Positions 8,466 through 17,983 of a stretch of 64,000 nt of DNA are shown one piece after another (positions within the stretch are counted from its first letter, which is position 1; each line of letters begins with the position of its first letter). The stretch lies in assembly GCF_029815055.1 (NCBI RefSeq), contig NZ_JAPPWA010000002.1:1488001-1552000 (forward strand). Direction: 5' to 3'. The notes beneath the pieces were generated by a model that was given only the letters and a program-made list of their open reading frames with translations, was not told where the DNA came from and searched no databases. Source of the DNA: Ignatzschineria sp. RMDPL8A (GTDB lineage: Bacteria > Pseudomonadota > Gammaproteobacteria > Cardiobacteriales > Wohlfahrtiimonadaceae). A program made the position numbers and the translations under genes.

Positions 8466-10505
8466 ATGTTTAATAGAGTAAAATTCTCTAGTTATAAGCT
8501 GTGGTTGAATAGAAAATATTTATCATTATTTCAATTAGCTGGTATTATTGGCTGGGGCAACAAACCCAATACGGCTAAAGCTCGGGCGTATGCTAAAAAA
8601 CACCATCTTCCATATATCTCTTTGGAAGATGGCTTTCTGCGTTCGGTGGGATTGGGGGTGGAAGGGTATCCGCCACTGTCGCTTGTGGTGGATGATCTGG
8701 GGATCTATTATGATGCCTCGAAACCGTCGCGCCTTGAAAATTTAATATTAGATAATGGTGCGTTAGAGCCATTTTTAGAGGATGCAAAGCGGGCGATCGC
8801 GCTCATTACAGAGCATCATCTTTCTAAATATAATCATGTTAAAGCAGGGTGGCCAGCGCATCTTGAAATAGATGAGAGTAAAAAACAGGTTTTAGTGATT
8901 GATCAAACTGCCGGTGATATGGCGCTCGTTTATGGCGGTGTGACACCGGAAACGTTTGAGGCAATGCTCACCGCCGCAAAAGCGGAAAATCCGGAGGCTG
9001 ATATCTGGGTGAAAATTCATCCGGATGTATTAGCGGGAAAGAAAAAAGGGCATCTGACGGGGCTGTTGGATGGGGATAATATCCGAATATTATCTGAGAA
9101 TATTAATCCAATCTCGCTATTGGAAAAGATGGATCGGGTCTACACGGCAACCTCACAAATGGGGTTTGAGGCATTAATGCTTGGTAAAGAGGTGGTGACA
9201 TTTGGGCTCTCTTGGTATGCCGGATGGGGGATTACCGATGATCGTCATGCTAAGATTCAGGCGTTACAGCAGGCGGAAAGGCGTAAGGATCGAACATTGG
9301 AAGAGCTCTTTGCCGCCGCTTATTTGCGCTATTGCCGTTACCTAAATCCTTTTACGAAAGAGCGAGGCGATATTTTTGATCTGCTTAAATACTTTGTCAT
9401 GGCGAAAGAGCGAGCCATCTTGCTTGAAGGTGAGATTTTATGCGTCGGGCTCTCTTGGTGGAAAAAGCGCATCATAAAGCCATTTCTTACAACGTATAAT
9501 AATAAGGTTCACTTTTTTAAGACGCTTAAAGCCTGTGAGCTTTATTCTCAAAACCATCCTAAGCCCAACGAGCTAAAAGTGATGATCTGGGGGCAGAAGT
9601 ATCCGCAGGTTGCGAAGTGGGCAACGGAGGTGGGAATCCCACTTTTACGCATGGAAGATGGGTTTATTCGGTCAGTTGGATTGGGGTCTAATCTGGTGCC
9701 TCCATTGTCGCTTGTGATTGATGATCGTGGGATCTATTTTGATGCTCGTACGCCATCTCGTTTAGAAGATCTATTGCAACACCACAGCTTCAATGATGCA
9801 GAATTAGAGATGGCCGATTGTTTAATCAGCAATCTTATTGAGAAACATATTGGTAAATACAATGTGGGCAGTGGGGGGGTTACGTTGCCAAACCCTCGGC
9901 CTGAGACGGTTATTTTAATTCCTGGGCAAGTGGAAGAGGATGCCTCAATTCGATTTGGTTCAGAAAGGATTAAAACCAATCTCGAGCTTGTCCAAGCGGT
10001 GCGTAAGGAAAATCCGAAAGCCTATCTTATCTATAAACCCCATCCAGATGTTGTCAGCGGGAATCGTAAAGCGATTACGACGATTGAAGATGCGAGAAAA
10101 TATGTGGATGATGTGGTGATTCATGCGGATATTCTGAGCTGTATTCAAGCGGTGGATGAGGTACATACGATGACATCTCTCTCTGGATTTGAAGCATTGT
10201 TACGTAAAAAGAAGGTGACCTGTTATGGAGCACCATTTTATTCTGGCTGGGGATTAACGACGGATAAACAGCTCGTTAATCGGCGTACGCGAACCCTCAC
10301 ATTAGCGGAATTAGTCGCTGGTAGTATGCTTTTATATCCTACTTATATTAATCCTGAAACGGGAGAATTAATGGATGCATTAACGGCGTTAACCATTTTG
10401 GAGGCGATGCGTAAAGAGCGCCATTCTGAGATTAAAACCCATTGGTTAGAGCGAAAGTGGAATCAATTACGAGCACTCTATCGAGTATATCGGCATTCGC
10501 GATAA
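8466..10505 (+). CDS. kpsC: Bifunctional beta-Kdo transferase of the capsule lipid anchor (KpsC)
   Basis: KpsC extends the oligo-Kdo linker on phosphatidylglycerol with alternating beta-2,4 and beta-2,7 Kdo before capsule export. Two modules are visible. The N-terminal one (about residues 25-330) has LEDGFLRSVGLG, VIDQTAGDMALVYGG, KIHPDV and YAGWGITDDR. The C-terminal one (about 380-650) has MEDGFIRSVGLGS, PGQVEEDASIRFGS, YKPHPDV and PFYSGWGLT. An in-frame TTG lies at 8457, but ATG at 8466 is preferred. The first 30 or so codons are AT-rich and the protein starts about 25 residues shorter than my recollection of the E. coli protein. From about 8560 the base composition rises, which looks like the right edge of the variable cassette. 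Confidence 0.92.
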   Translation: MFNRVKFSSYKLWLNRKYLSLFQLAGIIGWGNKPNTAKARAYAKKHHLPYISLEDGFLRSVGLGVEGYPPLSLVVDDLGIYYDASKPSRLENLILDNGALEPFLEDAKRAIALITEHHLSKYNHVKAGWPAHLEIDESKKQVLVIDQTAGDMALVYGGVTPETFEAMLTAAKAENPEADIWVKIHPDVLAGKKKGHLTGLLDGDNIRILSENINPISLLEKMDRVYTATSQMGFEALMLGKEVVTFGLSWYAGWGITDDRHAKIQALQQAERRKDRTLEELFAAAYLRYCRYLNPFTKERGDIFDLLKYFVMAKERAILLEGEILCVGLSWWKKRIIKPFLTTYNNKVHFFKTLKACELYSQNHPKPNELKVMIWGQKYPQVAKWATEVGIPLLRMEDGFIRSVGLGSNLVPPLSLVIDDRGIYFDARTPSRLEDLLQHHSFNDAELEMADCLISNLIEKHIGKYNVGSGGVTLPNPRPETVILIPGQVEEDASIRFGSERIKTNLELVQAVRKENPKAYLIYKPHPDVVSGNRKAITTIEDARKYVDDVVIHADILSCIQAVDEVHTMTSLSGFEALLRKKKVTCYGAPFYSGWGLTTDKQLVNRRTRTLTLAELVAGSMLLYPTYINPETGELMDALTALTILEAMRKERHSEIKTHWLERKWNQLRALYRVYRHSR

Positions 10506-10519
10506 GCATTTTATGCCTG

Positions 10520-11155
10520 TCAATCAGGCTTAGAGACATCCTCTAATAATCTAGTAATCTTATTCTTAACCGTTTGCAAATCGTCATCATCGTATCGAAT
10601 CGCTAAGTAGATAATGCCGGCTTTTTCTAGGGTGATTCGTTTAACTTCATCGCGAACTTTATAGTTACCTCGATAATGGCCTTGTCCGTGATATTCGATA
10701 GCGATGATAGGGTTAAAGCGCTGATTGACGATTAAGAAATCCACTCGTTTAGAATTAATAATGTTAAAAGCGCTAATATTTTTATTTTTCGCCTTAATGA
10801 TTTCTCCCAGACTGACTTGCGGGTAGATAAAGAAATCACTTTTTAAATACTTCTGGAGTTCGTTAAATACACGTATCTCGCTGTGATTTAGTAGATTAAC
10901 GCGATAAAAATCTGAGTTGTGAGCGATATCGATAGACTTATTCTCAACGGATGGGTTTCTATTAAGCGGTGGGATTGGAGGCGTTCGATGTTGTGACGAT
11001 TCTTCAATCGATTTTTTCATCTCATTGAGCGTATTCTCAATAAATGTTTTTACCTCTTTTATCGTTTCTGGTCGTTTTATAACAATGGCTGCAGCGATCG
11101 CTAGCAAAATAACAATTATTAAACTCATTCTTAATCTCTTACTATTAAAAGTCAT
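10520..11155 (-). CDS. Membrane-anchored DUF2726 protein
   Basis: The 211-residue protein has one hydrophobic segment near residues 10-27 (SLIIVILLAIAAAIVI) and a charged linker. Its C-terminal DUF2726 domain spans about residues 80-205. The core carries VDFLIV, then IAIEYHGQGHY and AGIIYLAIRYDD, an arrangement reminiscent of PD-(D/E)XK nuclease folds (D..E.H spacing). Catalysis is not proven. It is convergent with kpsC, with only 14 bases between the stops. No good ribosome site precedes the first ATG (11155); the ATG at codon 10 is an alternative. Function unknown. Confidence 0.75.
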   Translation of the reverse strand: MTFNSKRLRMSLIIVILLAIAAAIVIKRPETIKEVKTFIENTLNEMKKSIEESSQHRTPPIPPLNRNPSVENKSIDIAHNSDFYRVNLLNHSEIRVFNELQKYLKSDFFIYPQVSLGEIIKAKNKNISAFNIINSKRVDFLIVNQRFNPIIAIEYHGQGHYRGNYKVRDEVKRITLEKAGIIYLAIRYDDDDLQTVKNKITRLLEDVSKPD

Positions 11156-11916
11156 ATGTATGGTATGGGTTTGCGGATCGCTTTACAACCGCGTTCAGGC
11201 AAATGGGACTTAAGATGAGATGAAGTTCTCTATTTCATTATAGGTATGATAGCCATTTCTATATATTATGTTAAATTATTGAGATGGCACTATAGACATC
11301 GTTAACTATCAGAGTAGACAGATCAGATTTCCTCTTGTTCTATTTGTATTACCTATGCCCCACGGCTTTGGATTCGTTTTCAAGATTAGTGCATAATCCA
11401 TTCGCTAAAACTTCTCAACCAGAAAAAATAACTAATGACTATATTCAGAAAGGTTTCAAAAAATTCTTACTAATCTGACTAATCCATTATGATTAGTCAG
11501 CGTTTATTTGAGCTTGACGGAGAGCTTACTAAGATCTCTTAATCCTGAGATAAAAAACCTCCCAAATTCTGCATAATTCCTACGGCGGATACTACACTTG
11601 TACTAATAAAGGTTATTAAGGTGATCCATAGAGCTCAGTTGGCATGCTTTTATAGAATGATTAAAAATAGCTCTAAAGGATGAGTGATTGTCGGATGAAA
11701 ACGCAACTAACTGCAAAAAATTTGACATAGATCGGGGTTTAAATGAAAAACTGCCAATTTTTAGCGTTTTTAAGAATTTTCTACTACACTTATTTTCACC
11801 GAATGACAATAATACTTAATAATTAGATCAGCATTCGATCAACGAGATAATTGAATTAATTGCGCCGGTCATACAAGGATAATGTGTGGCCGTTCCTGTG
11901 GAAACGGAGGTTAGGA
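11156..11916. other. Gene-poor AT-rich interval
   Basis: About 760 bases separate the divergent DUF2726 and 69-residue genes. Short frames exist on both strands but lack ribosome sites and recognisable sequence. The only clear structure is the perfect inverted repeat at 11475-11500. It could be degraded sequence, a long regulatory interval or an unrecognised RNA. Confidence 0.5.
11475..11500. repeat. Perfect 10-bp inverted repeat with 6-base loop
   Basis: The arms CTGACTAATC and GATTAGTCAG flank a CATTAT loop. No adjacent T-run makes it a standard terminator on the + strand; on the - strand the downstream sequence is T-rich after a few bases. It could be an operator, an orphan terminator or a trace of a mobile element end. 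Confidence 0.6.
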
Positions 11917-12126
11917 ATGTATGCGTTAAAAGAGACGTTTGCGGTAAATGATAATGTGATAGACTTGCGAACTAAAATTTTAGAGAAACGAAGTGCGTTA
12001 TACCGCAGAGCGAAGCCATTACTTGAGAAAAAAGGCTATCTGATTTGGAATGAAGGTGATGAACTTCATCTAATCACCTCAGTTGGTGAATTAAATGACT
12101 TTTTCTATGATTATATCCTCGAATAG
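11917..12126 (+). CDS. Small protein of unknown function (69 residues)
   Basis: The ATG at 11917 is preceded by a clear GGAGG ribosome site 6-10 bases upstream. A longer in-frame TTG start at 11860 has no such site. The predicted protein has a helical charged middle (LRTKILEKRSALYRRAKPLL) and an acidic/aromatic end (FFYDYILE). No signal peptide, membrane segment, cysteine motif or known domain is recognised. It is followed by a strong terminator shared with the convergent ppnN. I do not recognise the gene; the good ribosome site and terminator support it being expressed. Confidence 0.5.
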   Translation: MYALKETFAVNDNVIDLRTKILEKRSALYRRAKPLLEKKGYLIWNEGDELHLITSVGELNDFFYDYILE

Positions 12127-12257
12127 CGTATTATAGAGGTCATATTAATCGAGAATCCTCGATAACAGAACATCCAAATTTCTGTTATTTATCTTTTTCC
12201 TACATGTAAATGTATGATAATTGACTCTCCTGTCTATTGTATAGATAACAGAAAAAC

Positions 12258-12291
12258 GCCCCAGATGAGCAATCATTTGGGGCACTTTTTT
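12258..12291 (+). terminator. Rho-independent terminator, probably bidirectional
   Basis: An 11-bp stem (GCCCCAGATGA with TCATTTGGGGC, one G-T pair), loop GCAA, is followed by a T6 run, with an A5 run on the other side. It lies between the convergent 69-residue gene and ppnN. Confidence 0.85.
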
Positions 12292-12331
12292 GTCTGTGTT
12301 TTGGAGTTAAAGTTTGGAAAGTATTAAACGT

Positions 12332-13759
12332 TTAACGATTAACCACATAGCACGGAACGTACTCTTTCCCGGGGAGTTTCATGCGCTGCTGATCCACAAA
12401 ATCACGCAACAATTCATCCATCATCTCCATCAGTTCAGGATCGCCATGTAGTTGGAATGGCCCTTTTTCTTCAATGGCTTTTACCCCAAAATCTTTAACA
12501 TTTCCTGCAACAATGCCTGAAAATGCCTGACGAAGCGATGCCGCAAGCTCTGCTTTTGGCTGATTAAGGTGAAGATTGAGTGCCGCCATATTCTCATGGG
12601 TCGGCTCAAACGGGACTTGAAAATCGGTGGTGATTTTAAGTGACCAGTTATAGCAAAATGAGTCGCCCCGGCCACGGCGATTTTCCTTCACCCGTGGCAT
12701 TGCATTCTTCATTTTGCGCGCAACCTCTGCCGGATTATCAATAATAATCTCATAGAGCGCTTGTGCTTCTTTACCTAAACTGCGCTCAATAAACCGATCG
12801 AGTGTACGGAAATATTCTTCACTCTCTTTAGGGCCTGTTAAAATGACCGGCACATGAATCTTGCGGTTTTCCGGCATCAGGAGAATTCCCAAGATATAGA
12901 AAAACTCTTCCGCCGTACCAACACCACCGGGGAAAATCACAATGCCATGGCCAAGACGCACAAACGCTTCAAGGCGTTTTTCAATATCCGGCATAATGAC
13001 AAGTTCATTTACTAATGGGTTTGGTGGTTCAGCTGCAATAATCGAGGTTTCTGTAATCCCGATGAAGCGCCCTTCTTTATAAGATTGTCTTGCATGGCCA
13101 ACCGCTGCGCCTCGCATCGGCGCTTCCATCGCTCCCGGTCCACAACCGGTACAGATATTGAGATGACGCACACCCAGTTCTTGCCCAACTAATCGGCCAT
13201 AATCATATTCTGATTGATTAATTGAGTGCCCGCCCCAACAGACCACAATGCTAGGATCTTGCGCTGCATGGAGTGCGTTGGCATTGCGTAAAATAATGAA
13301 CACAATGTCGGTTAATAGCGAGCTATTGCGCACGCCATTATTACTATATGAGCGGTAACTATCGGTCGCCGCCTTTACAAATAAAATATCGCGAAGCGCT
13401 GAAAAGAGATTGCGGCGAATAACGTCGGTAAGTTCCCCATCAACAAATACCTCAGTCGGCGGATTAATAAGATGGAGTTTAATGCCCCGTTCGGTGCGCA
13501 TCAATTCCACATCAAAATCTTTAAAACGATCGAAAAGCTCGCGAGGATCATCGGTTTGGCTTCCGGTATTGAGTACCGCTAACAGACAATTGCGAAAAAG
13601 TTGATACAACTCGCCATCGGCCGTACTTTTTAAAATGACGCTCTCGATGTGGGATAACAGGTCCATCGATCCCACGGGTGGGTAGATAAAACATTGATTA
13701 GAAGCAGTCAATTCTCTTCTCCTCTTGTGCATGATGCCCCAATCCTGAGGCAATTTCAT
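12332..13759 (-). CDS. ppnN: Nucleotide 5'-monophosphate nucleosidase PpnN (YgdH)
   Basis: PpnN cleaves purine and pyrimidine nucleoside 5'-monophosphates to base plus ribose 5-phosphate and is known as a (p)ppGpp-responsive salvage enzyme. It has an N-terminal DUF4478 part (SMDLLSHIE...[17 protein letters not shown]), a central Rossmann lysine-decarboxylase-like domain and a C-terminal DUF3412 part ending [15 protein letters not shown]. Central-domain motifs are [21 protein letters not shown] and [18 protein letters not shown]. At 475 residues it is slightly longer than E. coli's 454. The first ATG (13759) has no ribosome site. A TTG at 13711 has AGGAG just upstream and would give a length closer to the family, so the true start may be there. 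Confidence 0.95.
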   Translation of the reverse strand: MKLPQDWGIMHKRRRELTASNQCFIYPPVGSMDLLSHIESVILKSTADGELYQLFRNCLLAVLNTGSQTDDPRELFDRFKDFDVELMRTERGIKLHLINPPTEVFVDGELTDVIRRNLFSALRDILFVKAATDSYRSYSNNGVRNSSLLTDIVFIILRNANALHAAQDPSIVVCWGGHSINQSEYDYGRLVGQELGVRHLNICTGCGPGAMEAPMRGAAVGHARQSYKEGRFIGITETSIIAAEPPNPLVNELVIMPDIEKRLEAFVRLGHGIVIFPGGVGTAEEFFYILGILLMPENRKIHVPVILTGPKESEEYFRTLDRFIERSLGKEAQALYEIIIDNPAEVARKMKNAMPRVKENRRGRGDSFCYNWSLKITTDFQVPFEPTHENMAALNLHLNQPKAELAASLRQAFSGIVAGNVKDFGVKAIEEKGPFQLHGDPELMEMMDELLRDFVDQQRMKLPGKEYVPCYVVNR

Positions 13760-13874
13760 CGTTCTAAACTATTTTTCGTAAAAAATCCTATGATAGCACC
13801 GATGGGCGTGTACGGGAATGCTTACATCAAATAATTACCTCGATGGAGATCAACTCAGATCGGTTTTTAATGGG

Positions 13875-15017
13875 TTAAATCGGGGCCTTATCGGATTTAA
13901 GGCGAATGACTAAATATTCCGACTCAGTGCCAATACGGATTTTTGCGCCCCAAATGCCAATCCCAGAGCTAACGATAAAGGTACTATTATTGATCGTTTT
14001 CATCCCGTGAGTGAGATGATAGATTTTCTCGGTAAGCCATGAATAAGGCCAAATTTGCCCGCGATGAGTATGGCCAGAAAGTTGCAGTGTAATCGGGTGT
14101 TTCGCGACTTCCTCTACGCCAAATGGTTGATGATCCATCACAATAATCGGCTTATCGATATGATCCGGTAACAGTTCTTCTAAACGATGTCTTTCATAAT
14201 GGGTTCGATCATCGCGCCCGATGAGATAGAGCTCATCATTAATGATCGTCCCTTCATCAATTAAAAGCTGTATGCCGAGCGCTTGTAAAAAGGCAATATT
14301 GGCCGTTCGCGACTCAATATATTCATGATTTCCCAATACGCCGTAGACGCCAAAACGGCTCTCGATTCGATCAAATTCGGCTTTAATGGCATTAAAATCG
14401 ATTGAATGAAGGGAGTGATCAATAATATCGCCAAGAAGCAGCACAAAATCAGGATTTTCTTGATTAATGAGATCGACCCATTCGGCAAGCTCGTCCGCCT
14501 TCACCAAGTGCCCCAAATGCAGATCGCTCAGCGCCACAATCGTGTATGTTTCTGTAAGGTCTTTTTCGGTAATAACGCTATATTCCACCCGCTTTTTCTG
14601 GTGATATTGGTGATTGCCATACAGGGTTAAACCGATCATACATCCCGCTACTAGGATAAAAACCCCGAGATTTCCTTCCTTACCGATCCAGCTTTTCAGC
14701 GTGCGAGGATGAATCCAGCCGGTAAAATGATTGCAAATGCGAAAGAGATCCCAACAAATGGTGAGTAGCAAAACATAAACCATCATAATGATCCAACCTG
14801 CGCCCCATTCCGATAAAATCGCCTCGACCGGATTGGGTATCACATTGGGGAAAAAGCGTGTGCTAACAATGGTAAAGGGCCATGCGAGAGTAAAGAAAAC
14901 GCCCGCAATTTTAGTCAGTTTACGGAGTAATCCTTTTGGTGCGAGGTGTGCGAGCCGATACCATAAATAGATGCTCAGAAGCATTATCATCGCTAGCATA
15001 AAATAGAATACGAGCAC
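13875..15017 (-). CDS. Membrane-anchored metallophosphoesterase (YkuE/YpbG-like)
   Basis: This 380-residue protein has about four hydrophobic segments in its first 145 residues. A calcineurin-like phosphoesterase domain follows: ALSDLHLGH (D-x-H), LLGDIIDHS (GD), GVLGNHEY (GNHE), a MDHQP histidine and SGHTHRGQ (GHTH). All five metal-ligand motifs are intact, so it should be active. Related enzymes act on lipid or nucleotide phosphodiesters, but the substrate here is not known. The start is a GTG with an AAGGA site 8 bases before it; an ATG six codons later is possible. It lies downstream of the YgiM-like gene. Confidence 0.85.
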   Translation of the reverse strand: MLVFYFMLAMIMLLSIYLWYRLAHLAPKGLLRKLTKIAGVFFTLAWPFTIVSTRFFPNVIPNPVEAILSEWGAGWIIMMVYVLLLTICWDLFRICNHFTGWIHPRTLKSWIGKEGNLGVFILVAGCMIGLTLYGNHQYHQKKRVEYSVITEKDLTETYTIVALSDLHLGHLVKADELAEWVDLINQENPDFVLLLGDIIDHSLHSIDFNAIKAEFDRIESRFGVYGVLGNHEYIESRTANIAFLQALGIQLLIDEGTIINDELYLIGRDDRTHYERHRLEELLPDHIDKPIIVMDHQPFGVEEVAKHPITLQLSGHTHRGQIWPYSWLTEKIYHLTHGMKTINNSTFIVSSGIGIWGAKIRIGTESEYLVIRLKSDKAPI

Positions 15018-15051
15018 GTCTGTTATCCTTTTTCTTAAATTACATAGACAA

Positions 15052-15083
15052 TAAAAAACGCAGTGATCGTGATAATCCTGCGC
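15052..15083 (-). terminator. Probable terminator after the YgiM-like gene
   Basis: On the - strand a CGCAG/CTGCG stem with a long imperfect inner part is followed by a T6 run. It sits directly after the stop of the 15103-15759 gene. Confidence 0.55.
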
Positions 15084-15102
15084 TTTTCATTACTCTATAA
15101 GC

Positions 15103-15759
15103 TTAAAGATCCCACGAGCGTTTACGGCGCAATTTCGCAACCAGACGTGGCATAATCATCGAGCCAAAGATAATTCCCGAAAAGAGAATAATCGCCCCAA
15201 CCGTCCACTCATTACTGCGGATGCTCTGTTTTAGCACATCATGTTTTTGCTGAAGCGCTTTTAAATCCACATCGAGCTGATGATTCTCTTTGGTGAGTAC
15301 TTTATTTTGCTCATCGATTTTAAAGATGCTCTCCGAGGTTTTCATAATCTCGGTAATCCGGCTCTCAAGCTGCTCTTGGGCGGTTTTACTCTCTGCAAGC
15401 TCACTTTCGAGAGTTTTAATAATGCTCTCTTGCTCGGTGATTTTTGTTTTATAAGTTTCTACCGCTTTTAAATCTTCGCGCGCTTTTTCAACAAGATCGC
15501 GAGCCACGGGCTCATCCATTAAAAAACGTTGATGCATCCAGCCAGTCACCCCGCCTGAATAGCGGATTTGTACAAATTGCCCACGGCGAGAAACCTCTTC
15601 CACCGGCGTTCCTGAATCGAGCATTTTTTGAATACGGAAACTATCGCCTGATCCTGCACGCACGGGCGCTTCAAGTTGATCACTCACATAGAGCTGTTTT
15701 GCTTCTGCGCCGACAACAAGTACCATCGCCAAAGTGATCATGCTAATCAATCGTTTCAT
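15103..15759 (-). CDS. SH3-domain membrane protein, YgiM/TIGR04211 type
   Basis: The 218-residue protein has a signal peptide (about residues 1-20, ending AEA), a bacterial SH3 domain (about 22-85) and a long coiled coil (about 90-178). A single C-terminal transmembrane helix (about 186-205) is followed by a basic tail KLRRKRSWDL. This layout is that of the YgiM family, in which the periplasmic SH3 and coiled coil are anchored by the C-terminus. The SH3 fold suggests binding to cell-wall peptides, but the role is not established. It lies between htpG and the phosphoesterase. Confidence 0.85.
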   Translation of the reverse strand: MKRLISMITLAMVLVVGAEAKQLYVSDQLEAPVRAGSGDSFRIQKMLDSGTPVEEVSRRGQFVQIRYSGGVTGWMHQRFLMDEPVARDLVEKAREDLKAVETYKTKITEQESIIKTLESELAESKTAQEQLESRITEIMKTSESIFKIDEQNKVLTKENHQLDVDLKALQQKHDVLKQSIRSNEWTVGAIILFSGIIFGSMIMPRLVAKLRRKRSWDL

Positions 15760-15884
15760 ATCCCATCCTATTTGTTTCGATTCGGTGAAAATTGTTTAGA
15801 AGAATTTCGATATTATACACATAAATTTTGCAATAACCTATGGTTATGCGCCCTTTTTCACCCCAAACTTGAGAAAAATCCGCA

Positions 15885-15940
15885 TAAAAAAGAGCGATCC
15901 CAATCCGTTTGATTGACGAATCTAGAATCACTCTTTTTAC
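15885..15940 (-). terminator. Terminator after htpG
   Basis: On the - strand AGAGTGAT pairs with ATCGCTCT (one mismatch) across a long loop and is followed by a T6 run. It begins about 20 bases after the htpG stop. Confidence 0.6.
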
Positions 15941-15960
15941 AGTGTGTAGAGATCTCTCTT

Positions 15961-17865
15961 TTAATTCTGTTCTTTCATTAAGCGGTTTAAACGAGCCACA
16001 AATGCCGATGGATCGGGAAGTTGCGCGCCCTCTAATAACAGCGCCTCTTCATAGAGAAGTTTCGCTAAATCACTCTGTTTATCGCTCTCTTTTTCCGCTT
16101 CAAAGGCTTTAACAATAAAGTGATCGGGATTGATCTCAAGCCAAGGTTTCACCTCGGGCACTTCATGGCCTGCCTCTTTTAAGAGCTTCTCAAAATGTCC
16201 GCTCAGTGCCATCTCATTACGCACTAAACAGGAGGCTGAATCGGTTAAGCGTTTTGAAATTTTCACCGACTCCACTTCATTTTTAAGCAGGGTTTCAAGC
16301 GAATCCACTAAGGATTTCTCTTCCGCGGATAGAGGTTTTTCTTCTTTGTCCGCCTCTTCTTTAGCATCATCACCATCGAGATTGATATCGCCTTTGGCAA
16401 CGTTTACAAATGCTTTATCTTGATACTCGTGGAGGAAGCCCATCATCCAATCATCGACCACATCGGTCATCAGAATCACTTCAATGCCTTTTTTCTTGAA
16501 GATCTCAAGGTGCGGGCTATTTTTCGCGGTGTTGAGCGAATCGGCAGTGATGTAATAAATCTTATCTTGCCCCTCTTTCATGCGCTCAATGTATTGATCA
16601 AATGATACGGTCTGCGCATCGGTTTCCGTCGATGAGAACCGTAATAGGCTTGCGATCTTATTGCGATTGGAGAAATCCTCCCCAAAGCCCTCTTTTAATA
16701 CCCGTCCAAACTGCTCCCAGAAGGTCTGATATTTCGCTTCATCTTGCGCCGCTAATGATTCAAGCATCGAGAGCGAACGGCGCGTGAGTCCTTGGCGAAT
16801 CGCATCGATGGTTTTCGACGATTGTAAAATTTCGCGGGAGATATTGAGCGGTAAATCTTGCGTATCCACGACCCCTTTCATAAAGCGGAGATAGCGAGGA
16901 ATCAGTTTATCTGAGCCATCCATAATGAAAACGCGCTGAACATAGAGCTGTACGCCATACTCAACATTTTGATCCCAAAGCCCCATCGGCGCAACGGATG
17001 GAAGATACAAAAGCGATGTATAGCTGTGATTGCCTTCAACGCGGTTATGCGACCATGAGAGCGGGTCTTGATAATCATGGGTGAGCGATTTATAGAACTC
17101 AACGTACTCCTCATCTTTTATTTCGGAGCGCTCCCGCTGCCAGAGCGATGTGGCTGAGTTCACCTGCTCGATCGCCACTTCCGTCTCAAATTCGCCCTCT
17201 TTTCCTTCAACCGGCACCTCTTTTTCCACCTGCATCATAATGGGATAGGCAATATGATCGGAATATTTAGTGATAATCGATTTAAGCGACCACTCATTTA
17301 AAAGATCGAGATGCTCCTCATTCATATGGAGCGTAATGGTGGTGCCGACGCTATCGCGTGTGCTATTTTCAAGGGTGAATTCGCCCTTACCTTCTGAAAT
17401 CCAGCGAATGGCGTCGCTTGCCTCGGTGCCCGCTTTACGGGTTAAAACTTCTACCTTATCGGCCACAATAAATGCCGAATAGAAGCCAACGCCAAATTGC
17501 CCAATCAAATTGGACGCATTTTTCTGATCCGCTTCGAGCTTTTCAATAAAGGCTTTGGTGCCTGATTTTGCAATCGTTCCGATATTGTCGATTACATCTT
17601 GGCGATCCATCCCGATGCCGTTATCAGAGAGCGTTAAGGTTTTTGCATTTTTATCAAAGCTCAGCGAGATTTTCGCATCGCCCTGATCTTCAATTATCTT
17701 CGCATCCGTCAATCCCTCAAAACGGCGCTTATCGAGTGCGTCTGAGGCGTTTGAGATCAATTCACGTAAGAAAATTTCGCGGTTTGAATAGAGCGAATGC
17801 ACCATCAAATTGAGTAGTTGGTTAACTTCCGTTTGGAACTGCATCGTCTCTCTTTGATTGGACAT
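15961..17865 (-). CDS. htpG: Molecular chaperone HtpG (bacterial Hsp90)
   Basis: HtpG is the cytoplasmic ATP-dependent Hsp90 homologue that remodels clients together with DnaK. The GHKL ATPase domain shows FLRELISNASDALDK, LSDNGIGMD and GQFGVGFYSAF. The middle domain includes the SREILQSS arginine loop. The C-terminal dimerisation region follows an acidic DDAKEEADKEE linker. Length (634 residues) is normal. The ATG is preceded by AAGGAGT at a 9-base spacing. A near-consensus sigma-32 promoter lies about 90 bases upstream (17956-17983), so heat-shock control is expected. Confidence 0.97.
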   Translation of the reverse strand: MSNQRETMQFQTEVNQLLNLMVHSLYSNREIFLRELISNASDALDKRRFEGLTDAKIIEDQGDAKISLSFDKNAKTLTLSDNGIGMDRQDVIDNIGTIAKSGTKAFIEKLEADQKNASNLIGQFGVGFYSAFIVADKVEVLTRKAGTEASDAIRWISEGKGEFTLENSTRDSVGTTITLHMNEEHLDLLNEWSLKSIITKYSDHIAYPIMMQVEKEVPVEGKEGEFETEVAIEQVNSATSLWQRERSEIKDEEYVEFYKSLTHDYQDPLSWSHNRVEGNHSYTSLLYLPSVAPMGLWDQNVEYGVQLYVQRVFIMDGSDKLIPRYLRFMKGVVDTQDLPLNISREILQSSKTIDAIRQGLTRRSLSMLESLAAQDEAKYQTFWEQFGRVLKEGFGEDFSNRNKIASLLRFSSTETDAQTVSFDQYIERMKEGQDKIYYITADSLNTAKNSPHLEIFKKKGIEVILMTDVVDDWMMGFLHEYQDKAFVNVAKGDINLDGDDAKEEADKEEKPLSAEEKSLVDSLETLLKNEVESVKISKRLTDSASCLVRNEMALSGHFEKLLKEAGHEVPEVKPWLEINPDHFIVKAFEAEKESDKQSDLAKLLYEEALLLEGAQLPDPSAFVARLNRLMKEQN

Positions 17866-17955
17866 AATTGATGTACTCCTTATGCAATAAAATAGCTAAA
17901 CTTTGGTTATTTATTTGGTTGGCATGATGGGCGTTCTTCCCTGCCTTCCGATCAA

Positions 17956-17983
17956 ATATGGGGCGGAATTTACCGATTTCAAG
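17956..17983 (-). promoter_or_regulatory. Sigma-32 (heat-shock) promoter of htpG
   Basis: Read on the - strand: CTTGAAA at 17983-17977, a 13-base spacer, then CCCCATAT at 17963-17956. This matches the RpoH consensus CTTGAAA-N13-15-CCCCATNT at essentially every position. It is about 90 bases upstream of the htpG start. Confidence 0.88.

Noticed and set aside
10515-10529. GCCTG/CAGGC hairpin just after kpsC as the capsule operon terminator
   Set aside because: The stem is only 5 bp and no T-run follows on the + strand; evidence is too weak to list.
11540-11560. CTGAGA-like motif as part of a TPP riboswitch
   Set aside because: The rest of the THI-box sequence is absent and no thiamine gene follows.
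11603-11809. 68-residue minus-strand frame in the gene-poor interval, considered as a transposase remnant
   Set aside because: No ribosome site, no transposase motif and no flanking inverted repeats or target duplications.
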